From Chromera velia (lineage: Eukaryota; Sar; Chromeraceae), in contig JAHBMJ010003531.1 of assembly GCA_018398765.1 (NCBI GenBank), positions 37,501 to 64,366 of the forward strand: a stretch of DNA of 26,866 bases, in the 5' to 3' direction. Of the stretch, positions 19,376 through 26,866 are shown piece after piece. The position numbers and the translations under genes are program-made. Under the pieces are notes generated by a model that made no database searches, was not told the origin of the DNA, and worked only from the letters and a program-made list of their open reading frames with translations. Numbering within the stretch: the first letter of the stretch is position 1; each line of letters starts with the position of its first letter.

Positions 19376-19638
19376 GGCATGTCTGTCTGTCTGTCTGTTT
19401 TCCTGTTTGTCTAGCTGTCTTTCTGTCTGTTGCCTGCCTGTCTGTCTGTCTGCCTGCTTGTCTGTCTGTCTGTCTGTCTGCCTGTCTGTCTGCCTGTCTG
19501 TCTGCCTGTCTGTCTGTCCGTCCGTCCATCCACCCCGTCCGTCTGTCTCTCGATCTGTCTGTCTGTCTGCCTGCCTGTCTGTCTGTCTGCCTGTCTGTCT
19601 GTCCGTCCGTCCATCCACCCCGTCCGTCTGTTTCTTGA

Positions 19639-19671
<33 letters not shown>

Positions 19672-20075
19672 TTTCCTGTCTGTCTGGCTGTCTTTCTGTC
19701 TGTTGCCTGCCTGTCTGTCTGTCTGCCTACCTGTCTAGCTGTCTGTCTGTCTGCCTGCCTGTCTGTCCATCCGTCCATCCGCCCCGTCCGTCTGTCTCTC
19801 GATCTGTCTGCCTGTTTACCTGCCTGCCTGCCTGCCTGTCTGTCTGTCTGCCTGTCTGTCTGTACGTCCGTCCGTCCGTCCGTCCGTCCATCCGCTCCGT
19901 CCATCCGCTCCGTCCGTCTGTGTCTCGATCTGTCTGTGTGTCTGTCTGTCTGTCTGTCTTTCTGTCTGGTGCCTGCCTGCCTGCCTGCCTGTCTACCTGC
20001 CTGTCTGCCTGCCTGCCTGCCTGTCTGTGTGTCTGTCTGTCTGTCTGCCTGCCTGTCTGTCTGGCAGGGCAGGCA
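19376..20075 (+). repeat. CTGT/CTGC/CCGT tetranucleotide microsatellite, about 700 bp
   Basis: Almost uninterrupted CTGT and CTGC units are punctuated by four blocks of CCGTCCGT...CATCC followed by CTGTCTCTCGATCTGTC, so a higher-order unit of about 110-150 bp is superimposed. All frames are open and give CLSVCLPVCL peptides on this strand and DRQTDRQ peptides on the other. None is called as a gene. Confidence 0.9.
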
Positions 20076-20590
20076 AAAACAGTAGGCAGACCAGGCAAAC
20101 AGACAGGTGAGGCCGGCAGGACAGGCAACGCAGACAGACAGGAGAGGCCAACAAGGCAGGGAATGCAGGCAAGCAAGGCAAGGCCGACGACAAGGCAGGC
20201 AATTATCTGTCAGGCAAACAAGGCGGGCAAAGCAGACAAACAGGGCTGGCAAACAAGGTGCTAGACAAGGTGGGGAACGTCGGAGAGCAAGGCAAGGCTG
20301 ACGACAAGGCAGGCAATTATTTGCCGGGCAAACAAGGCGGGCAAGGCAGACAAACAGGGCTGGCAAACAAGGTAGGGAACGTAGGAGAGCAAGGCAAGGC
20401 AGACGACAAGGCGGGCAATTGTATGCCACATGTCAGGCAGACGCAGCAGACACACACGGTAGGCAAGCAAGGCAAGGCAGACAGGCAACCAAGCAAGACA
20501 GGGACGGCAGAAAAGCGAGACAGGCAAGCAAGGCAGGCAGGAGACAGCCACAGACAGCCAGAGACGGCCAGAGACGGCCGGAGACGGCAT
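20076..20590 (+). repeat. CAGG/GGCA-rich block with ~102-114-bp tandem units
   Basis: The strand bias flips here: the plus strand becomes A/G-rich with CAGGCA, AGACAG and AAGGCA units, the complement-like counterpart of the CTGT tract. Within it, AAGGCAAGG...GACGACAAGGC...GGCAATT starts near 20174, 20288 and 20390 (periods 114 and 102). It ends in a GAGACGGCC repeat at about 20558-20588. No gene. Confidence 0.8.
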
Positions 20591-21142
20591 ACAAGTTCCA
20601 TCAAGTGCCTCGTAATACTAAGCGAGAGGCGAGAGACGAGCAGCTTCAGCGGAAAGGTCGTGGGTAAGCCACGGTGGGTCGACGAGGGACGAGGACGGTC
20701 GACGGTGGGCGGGTGGGTGGGGAGGACAAAGACCGGAAGGCGGGTGGGGGCACCATTTTTAGGGGGGCGATAGATCACCTTACCTTGGGAGACTTCTCTT
20801 CGGAGACGGCCCGCCACCACCGCCATGTTCTTGGACGGGGGGGGGGGTCCTCTGCGGCGCGCCCCCTTTGCCACCACCACGAAGTTGGGGGACGCTACAT
20901 ATAGGCTGTCAGGGGCGATTCAGATTTCCCATATATTAAAAGAGTTGCAAAAATGATCCAAGCCAGGGTCCGAAGGCGCGAACAAAAGTGGGCATTCCAT
21001 TCAAGGAGAAGTCCCATCGCATGCGCTGCACTTCTCTCAGCGAGAAATGACCTCAAGCGCCTCCTGGCTTTTCTGCAGTTGGCCTTCTGGTTTTCAATGC
21101 CCACCAACAGTTCCGTCTCCGTCTCCGTCTACCTTTCTGAAA
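20591..21142. other. non-coding leader region of the TTL-like gene, G-rich in part
   Basis: 20680-20760 and 20838-20847 are G-rich, with runs of up to ten G. A plus-strand frame from ATG 20953 to 21153 encodes 66 residues (MIQARVRRREQKWAFHSRRS...) that overlap the start of the TTL-like frame in another phase. It could be an upstream ORF or an exon joined by splicing. No TATA box is evident. Confidence 0.35.
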
Positions 21143-22777
21143 ATGTCGCGTGATGTCTTAGTGACGCACGACCGCGTATTTTGGGACGGTGTCCATTCGT
21201 TGCACGGCATCTCCTCTCCTCTGTCGAAAGTGCGGGCCCCCCTGAGGAGTGTCTTTCTCGAGAGGGGGTGGAGGAAGACCGACTGCACTGCTGAGTGTGG
21301 GGTGCCTCTTTTGTCTCTCCGCACCAGACGAACAGGAGACTTCGAGTGCAACCCAGAGAAGGGATCTATGCTTCCGCTCATCAGACAGCTCCAGCAGAGT
21401 CACTCAGACGCACTCGACGATAAGAGACTCCTGGCAGCGCTCCTTGAGGATTCCTTCTCGGAACACACAGAAGAGACAGACGAGCGAAAGGGGAGAGTCA
21501 CACCGAGGACGTGGCTTCCGAAGTTGAGCCAGACAGGTGGGCAGAGGGCTCTGTCGATATGCAATTTCCCTCCGAGGGAACACGAGACCCCCTCACACGG
21601 CTTCTTTCTCAAACACCGCCACGGGGTGAAAGGAAGGGCCGTCACTCACTTTCGTTCGTCTGCCGCTCTCATGGATACGCTGGGAAAGATACAGAGCCCA
21701 GAAGACTTCGTCATACAAGAAGCCGTACCCCCTCTGCAGCTGCCCCCAGATGGGCGAAAATTTGCCATTCGGGCCCATGCCCTTCTGGTCACTTCCCCTG
21801 TCTTCCGCCTGTGGGTTCACAGAGGGTCGATCGTTGTCCTTCCCCACGCAGCGCCGTACAGCAGAGATAGCAGTGACAAGGCTGCACACGTCTCTCAGAT
21901 GGGACGCCACCATCCGTCTCCTTTTCTGTTAGACGAGCTTGAAGCACAGCTGCCGTCTCTGCGTGGAAGTGCAGGAGGGGTTCCGGGCGTGCGTGCCCAG
22001 ATCAACAGAGCAGCAGCAGAGGTTGTCAGTGCGGCTGCGTGCCGTCTCAGGTGTTCGCGCTGCCCTCCTTTGCTGCAAACTCAGAGGGAGGGCAGATCTT
22101 CTGCGAAAGAGAGTGGGGGTGACAGTGATCCCCAGGGTGACTGTGTCACTCACAAAAAAGGAGAGGGGGGGAACGGGCAAGAGGAGCCCTCAGGAGCTCT
22201 GCCTGAAGGAGCTCCTCATCATGGAAAGTCCCGGCTCACAAATAGAGGTGCAGGGGAGGAAAGCAAAGGAAGGTACAGGAAAGGTGAGAGGTGTCCCGAT
22301 TTTTCTTGTCTGCCTCGGGTAGAGGAGCAGCTGCAGGCACCCATCTCTGTCTGTTCCAGTCTCTGTAGTCTAAGACCTGTTCTCTATCAGTTGATGGGTC
22401 TAGACTTTGTGATAGACGAGAAAGGCCGCGTAGTGTTGCTGGAGGTCAACACGTACCCTGCTCTGGGTGACGGGACGATGAGTGCAGTGCCAACCGGAGT
22501 CTATCGCTCGTTGCTGGACGACTTCATCGTTCTTGTTCTTGGCCTTGCTGCTCTGTCGGAGACGGCACCGACTTCCGAATCGAGCGGGTCGTGTGCAGGT
22601 GCTGCTGCTCAGACGAAAGTGGAAACTGCATCGGATGTGCTCGACTGGTCTGAAATTGAAAGCAAGAAGACATTTTCCCCTTTTGAACGAAACCTCACAG
22701 CAGTTTGGGAAGCACTTCAGGAACTTGAAAGAGCTGTGTCAGGTGTATGGGAATATGTTCCGCTGTCATCTCATTAG
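21143..22777 (+). CDS. tubulin-tyrosine ligase (TTL/TTLL) family protein
   Basis: Members of this family are ATP-grasp enzymes that ligate amino acids (Tyr, Glu or Gly) to tubulin or other proteins. From ATG 21143 the protein has 544 residues. The same frame is open to an ATG at 21047, but that lead is Ser/Pro-rich and unlike the family. Visible in order: GFFLKHRHGVKGRAV (the ATP-binding lysine region, Lys157); EDFVIQEAVPP (Q192); DGRKFAIRAHALL (K206, R210); RLWVHRGSIVVLPHAAPYS; and the C-terminal metal-binding block GLDFVIDEKGRVVLLEVNTY with D421, E434 and N436. A hydrophilic insert of about 120 residues separates the central and final motifs. It is a single exon with no internal stop, ending at TAG 22775-22777. 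Substrate cannot be told from sequence. Confidence 0.85.
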   Translation: MSRDVLVTHDRVFWDGVHSLHGISSPLSKVRAPLRSVFLERGWRKTDCTAECGVPLLSLRTRRTGDFECNPEKGSMLPLIRQLQQSHSDALDDKRLLAALLEDSFSEHTEETDERKGRVTPRTWLPKLSQTGGQRALSICNFPPREHETPSHGFFLKHRHGVKGRAVTHFRSSAALMDTLGKIQSPEDFVIQEAVPPLQLPPDGRKFAIRAHALLVTSPVFRLWVHRGSIVVLPHAAPYSRDSSDKAAHVSQMGRHHPSPFLLDELEAQLPSLRGSAGGVPGVRAQINRAAAEVVSAAACRLRCSRCPPLLQTQREGRSSAKESGGDSDPQGDCVTHKKGEGGNGQEEPSGALPEGAPHHGKSRLTNRGAGEESKGRYRKGERCPDFSCLPRVEEQLQAPISVCSSLCSLRPVLYQLMGLDFVIDEKGRVVLLEVNTYPALGDGTMSAVPTGVYRSLLDDFIVLVLGLAALSETAPTSESSGSCAGAAAQTKVETASDVLDWSEIESKKTFSPFERNLTAVWEALQELERAVSGVWEYVPLSSH

Positions 22778-23521
22778 CTTTTCTGAAAAATGGCAGTGAA
22801 AATGCATACACAATTTTTTCAGACTGCCGGATCGATTTACTACTACTACCAGCATATTGAAGCAATGTGTATATGCCAGTGGAAGTAAGTTCATAGAACT
22901 TGCATTGTCTTTTCTTTTCGCATTTAATTATGCCTATATATGTACGTTAATTAGGATAGGATAGGATAGGATTTATGTTCCGGGTAATTAATGTTTTAAA
23001 ATGTTCAGTTTTTTAAATAATTTGAGTAAACATGTAACCAATTGGTAACAAATCCGCCTAGGCTATAAAAACTAATGGTTATCAATAAATTTGGCAATAA
23101 TTGGTAATCAATTTTTTTGTAACCAACGGTCTCCAAGTCAGCCATTGGGTACCACTTGGTGGTAATCAAATTTTAAAAATCATAGAAAGCGTGGCGATGC
23201 TGCACTGGTATGATAGTCTACATGGCTGTGACTCAGATATAGCACCGCATCACGCTCTTCACCATGTTTGCACCTAGGCCGGCGCTTATGCTTCCCCTAT
23301 AGTCTGCTATAGTGCCAGTATAGTGCTAGTGAACAATTATTACATGCGCTAGCTCCGTATACGTTTTATTAACATACAGCTGCACATTATATAAAGACTC
23401 GGAAACCGCTCGACCTATATAAGCTAGCCTATAAGTTGCATGATCAAATAAGATCATCAACTACTTTGCTCCGATTCTTAATTGTGATCTAGGCGACGCA
23501 CAGCTTCGATTAGAGCTTCGA
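22778..23521. other. AT-rich intergenic DNA with small repeats
   Basis: AGGAT is repeated four times at 22953-22972. Between 23035 and 23170 a motif like ATTGGTAA or its complement TTACCAAT recurs in both orientations, including ACCAATTGGT as a perfect 10-bp palindrome. No gene is seen. Confidence 0.5.
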
Positions 23522-24160
23522 TAGTGACCATGTTTGATTTGATTTGATTTGATTTGATTTAAGGTAGGGCTTAAGCTTAAATCAAATATCCAGTCAGGGA
23601 GGACCTAGTGTTTAAAGACCTATCAAATACGATCAAATATTTGATCAATATGACTTTCAACCTCAAATATGAAGGTCCCGAAAAAACTTTTTGCAAGTAC
23701 CAATCCGTCACGCATGCTGATTCAAATGAAAAAACCTAAATCTTGATAGTTTGCTCTCAAAAAAAAAACGTTTTGAGCTGCACTGAAATTGACGTTTCAC
23801 CCCCTTTTTCTTCATGCAGAGGTAAACCGATCAGCTGAACGTTTTCCCGAACAGCTGTGTTGACTTTTTTGGTGCTGGAACATCTTTTACGGCCCCCTTT
23901 TTGAGCGTCTGCAAACATTTTACACCCCGTAAAGACATGTCACACAATCCGACAGGGTCGAACGGGAAGAAGGAGGCATTTGTTTTTAGAGCCGGGTACG
24001 CAAAAAAAATATGGTCCGTGCAAAAGGGGGCAAATATGATTCAGTGTCAGATGAAAATATAAGGAGCCGAGGGGGAAGGAGAAACTATTTGTGGTTGTGA
24101 GTATGTAACAGCGGTAACCAGTTTTTTTCAAACCTACCTCATCAATCAGCATGGCTTGAC
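23522..24160 (+). mobile_element. hAT transposon 5' region, copy left of the gap
   Basis: Nearly identical to 24367-25004 (offset 845, one indel and a few substitutions). It starts TAGTGACCATG, has five GATTT units, then TCAAATA motifs, and reaches the transposase start ATG at 23937 (MSHNPTGSNGKKEAFVF). The same in-frame TAA seen in the right copy occurs at 24060-24062. It is cut by the gap. It is either a true second copy, an alternative haplotype or an assembly duplication. Confidence 0.65.
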
Positions 24161-24366
24161 NNNNNNNNNNNNNNNNNNNNNNNNNNNNNNNNNNNNNNNN
24201 NNNNNNNNNNNNNNNNNNNNNNNNNNNNNNNNNNNNNNNNNNNNNNNNNNNNNNNNNNNNNNNNNNNNNNNNNNNNNNNNNNNNNNNNNNNNNNNNNNNN
24301 NNNNNNNNNNNNNNNNNNNNNNNNNNNNNNNNNNNNNNNNNNNNNNNNNNNNNNNNNNNNNNNNNN
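24161..24366. other. assembly gap (206 N)
   Basis: All bases are N. The flanks carry the same ~638-bp sequence, so the true structure here is not known. Confidence 1.
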
Positions 24367-25761
24367 TAGTGACCATGTTTGATTTGATTTGATTTGATTT
24401 GATTTAAGGTAGGGCTTAAGCTTAAATCAAATATCCAGTCAGGGAGGACCTAGTGTTTAAAGACCTATCAAATACGATCAAATATTTGATCAATATGACT
24501 TTCAACCTCAAATATGAAGGTCCCGAAAAAACTTTTACAAGTACCGATCCGTCACGCATGCTGATTCAAATGAAAAAACCTAAATCTTGATAGTTTGCTC
24601 TCAAAAAAAAAACGTTTTGAGCTGCACTGAAATTGACGTTTCACCCCCTTTTTCTTCATGCAGAGGTAAACCGATCAGCTGAACGTTTTCCCGAACAGCT
24701 GTGTTGACTTTTTTGGTGCTGGAACATCTTTTACGGCCCCCTTTTTGAGCGTCTGCAAACATTTTACACCCCGTAAAGACATGCTACACAATCCGACAGG
24801 GTCGAACGGGAAGAAGGAGGCATTTGTTTTTAGAGCCGGGTACGCAAAAAAAATATGGTCCGTGCAAAAGGGGGCAAATATGATTCAGTGTCAGATGAAA
24901 ATATAAGGAGCCGAGGGGGAAGGAGAAACTATTTGTGGTTGTGAGTATGTAACAGCGGTAACCAGTTTTTTTCAAACCTACCTCATCAATCAGCATGGCT
25001 TGACGATCATGTCTAACAAACATATGCAGCTGCTCCAACAAAGACAGGAGAAGCGGTCGGAGGGGGCGGGGGGGATGAAGCAGCCTGACATGCGAACGTT
25101 TTTCCCCACCAAAGATGAAGCAGAAGCCGTAGTCGCACCATATGCCGAGACGCATGAGAAGAGAATCAAGTGCGATATGCTGACCACTGACTTTCTGGCC
25201 AGTGCTGGCTGGCCTCATCTCATAGAAAACGAGGCATTACGAAAGCTGGTCAAGGCACTGAACCCCCGCTACGATCTCCCGTCTATAGGGAAGATGCAGA
25301 GACTTCTGCTCCCAACACTGAAGAACGAGATTATTCTGTTAATCAAAGACAGGTTGAGAAAAGCAGCGACCCGATGAGTGTCGATCACCCTCGACATGTG
25401 GTCGCATTCAAGAAAGTCAGGGTTCCTGGCGATCATAATCCATTGGCTGACAGAGAACTTTGAGATGGATTCAGCCTCCTTTTTGGATCCCGAGACGACA
25501 ATCTACCACGGGGCTGAGCAGATCGGAGAGATGGTTCAAAAGGTCCTGAATCTGCTCGGGATTTTGCTTGAGGAAGTTCTTGCTGCTACGTCAGACAGGG
25601 GGGGGAAGGTTGTCAATGCGGTTGAGCTTTTTGGACTGCCATGGGTCCCTTGCTTGGCACACACAATCCACAACGCGGTTGTCACCGTTCTGAGAAACGA
25701 CCCAGAAGCACAGAGAATCGTCTCGACAGCACGGGAGACTGCCACACGAATTCGCAAGTTG

Positions 25762-26013
25762 GTCATGCATATATATGCTGTTTATGCATATATATATGCC
25801 ATCTATGTATATATGCGCGCGTGTCATGAGCCACATGGTGCCTCTACCTGTATGTTTAACCACCCTGATCTACCCATACACTTCACACCTTTTCCCGTCC
25901 CTCAGTGCCTGGACTCACACGGCGATGAGTAGAGGATGCACTTTGATACATGCACTGTATGATTGACATATACATGCACTGTGTGTAGCTCGTAAGAATT
26001 AGGTGTCTATCAG
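25762..26013 (+). other. intron 1 of the hAT transposase (252 bp)
   Basis: It starts GTCATG and ends TATCAG. It is AT-rich with TATATGC repeats, unlike the flanking exons. Removing it joins ATRIRKL to AQQVRFNLPA in phase 0 and restores the hAT order up to DVGTRW. Confidence 0.65.
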
Positions 26014-26205
26014 GCGCAGCAGGTTCGCTTCAACCTGCCAGCAAACAAGCCGGTTCTCGATGTAGGTACGCGGTGGTCGGCAACTCATGCGATGCTCTTC
26101 GATCAGTACGTCCACAAGTTGCCTCTCACATCCTTGCACACAGATGTCGGACAGCCACAACCCTACAGCCAGACAGACTGGGTATTTATCGAACAGTTCA
26201 TCAAG

Positions 26206-26379
26206 GTCAGTCAGGCTGAGTCAGCCTTACGCGTGCGCCCCTTTTCCTTCTGCATATATGGTCTATTGACTTCAGTTTTCCTTCTGCGTGTCCCTTTTGA
26301 AAATTCTTTTTTGTTGAACGGTGAGCGTCTCTTTTGCTACAGATTCTACTCTGTTCCTGCTTGTTGATCTGTGATGCAG
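26206..26379 (+). other. intron 2 of the hAT transposase (174 bp)
   Basis: It begins GTCAGT and ends GTGATGCAG after a pyrimidine-rich stretch. Removal joins FIEQFIK to VLERLAQVT in phase 0, as expected for this family. Confidence 0.65.
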
Positions 26380-26866
26380 GTGCTTGAGCGGCTTGCTCAG
26401 GTGACGAACACTGTCGAGAAGGAAAAAGAGCCAACCGCAGGTCTCTACCTACGTTTTGTCAACGCCCTTCTGTCCAAGTGGACAGATGCGAGTGACCCAG
26501 CGATGGCTTCAGTCTGCCGGAGGATGAAGGGGTACTTGACATAACTGTTCAAGCCCACGCGCAGTCGTGTGGTGTTGCAGCAAGCCCTTTATATTGCAGC
26601 CTTTCTGAATCCCCGTTCAAACCCTAGATTCAAACCTTCTTGCATTTTCCCCCCCCGAATAGGCTGCGCAAGGTGAGAGAGAGGTGCGGAGCGTGTTTGA
26701 ACAGTTTTATTTGCGAGGGTTGGTGGAGGTACAGGGAGGGGTTTTCAGAGATGAGAGTGAGGTAGGTGGGTCTGGAGGTCTCCAGGGTGAAATCTTTAAC
26801 GATTTTTTTGGTGACGAGATGCATTCGCCGGCTAAACTTGGTCTGACAGACACCCAGTCAGCAGAC

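Larger units (their letters stand above)
24367..26866 (+). mobile_element. hAT-superfamily DNA transposon, runs off the right end
   Basis: It contains the repeated 5' region and a transposase with hAT-specific motifs. The left terminus may lie in or near the gap and the right terminus lies beyond the window, so terminal inverted repeats and the expected 8-bp target duplication cannot be checked. The 5' part has clustered ATCAAATA motifs (about 24424-24495) and GATTT repeats at its start. Confidence 0.7.
24781..26866 (+). pseudogene. hAT transposase with introns and several in-frame stops
   Basis: The frame starts at ATG 24781. A cysteine-containing N-terminal part ending CGCEYVTAVTSFFQTYLINQ could be a degenerate BED-type zinc finger. 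The RNase H-like core follows: SITLDMWS (D205), ATSDRGGKV (D272), PCLAHTIHNAV (C291, H294), then after an intron DVGTRWSATHAML, and VLERLAQVTNTVEKEKEPTA in the next exon. Exons 24781-25761 and 26014-26205 and the acceptor at 26380 all join in phase 0. Breaks: TAA 24904, TGA 25375 and TAA 26542. After the last one, recognisable hAT sequence (ALYIAAFLNPRS) continues in frame. A further exon-like frame opens at 26663 (GEREVRSVFEQFYL) and is cut by the window. The element is not functional as written. Confidence 0.75.

Noticed and set aside
19068..20429. 453-residue minus-strand protein rich in DRQTDRQ
   Set aside because: It is the CTGT microsatellite read in frame and joined to a satellite unit; no unique coding sequence.
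15281..20828. Shared CCGCCACCACCGCCATGT at 15281 and 20811, resembling a translation-start context
   Set aside because: Low-complexity 18-mer with unrelated flanks, and no good frame follows either copy.
21047..21142. Use of ATG 21047 as the TTL-like start
   Set aside because: The extra 32 residues are Ser/Pro-rich with no family match; ATG 21143 gives a more usual N-terminus, though this is not proven.
24784..25218. 144-residue minus-strand frame opposite the transposase
   Set aside because: Shadow of the plus-strand hAT frame, which has the recognisable motifs.

Overview
This is eukaryotic nuclear DNA, probably from a repeat-rich protist or alga. Three things support this: GT-AG introns inside one transposase gene, abundant micro- and minisatellites, and a mix of hAT DNA transposon and non-LTR retrotransposon remains, with very few intact genes. 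A chromerid or similar alga would fit, but that is a guess from overall character and nothing in the window proves it. An assembly gap of 206 N lies at 24161-24366.

Layout. 1-118 holds what looks like the 3' end of a gene that starts left of the window. 552-970 is a long foldback (hairpin) repeat. 1000-3050 shows no gene. 3050-5550 has several open stretches with uneven, low-complexity composition and frequent frame breaks at G or C runs; exons are possible on either strand and no product is recognisable. 5550-7300 is non-coding and partly AT-rich. 7303-9709 is a diverged tandem duplication of a unit of about 1.2 kb. 9703-11136 (minus) is one frame encoding a Bud32/RIO-like kinase fold, interrupted by three in-frame TAR codons. 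11294-12469 (minus) is a frame carrying 23 copies of a 39-bp, 13-residue repeat, broken by a 14-nt TA insertion. 13392-14318 is the 3' end of a non-LTR retrotransposon (zinc knuckle plus PD-(D/E)XK endonuclease). 14320-17400 is mostly non-coding, with palindromes, one candidate DNA element and one small exon-like frame. 17408-20590 is a satellite block: CAGT repeats, a ~190-bp satellite, a ~200-bp satellite, inverted copies of the ~190-bp satellite, then a CTGT tract that flips to its CAGG-type complement. 21143-22777 is the one clean cellular gene, a tubulin-tyrosine-ligase-like (TTL) protein. From 23522 to the right end lies a hAT transposon whose 5' part appears twice, on both sides of the gap; its transposase has introns and several in-frame stops.

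Common theme. Three coding frames (kinase-like, repeat protein, hAT) keep recognisable or extended reading through in-frame stops, while the TTL gene and the retrotransposon tail have none. All but one of the stops are TAA or TAG. Ordinary nonsense decay, partly by C-to-T change of CAA, CAG or CGA, is the simplest reading. Glutamine recoding of TAR is worth an explicit test, but the clean genes, which spell glutamine only with CAR, and the TGA inside the hAT frame argue against it. Apart from parts of the hAT element, no genes here can be shown to work together.
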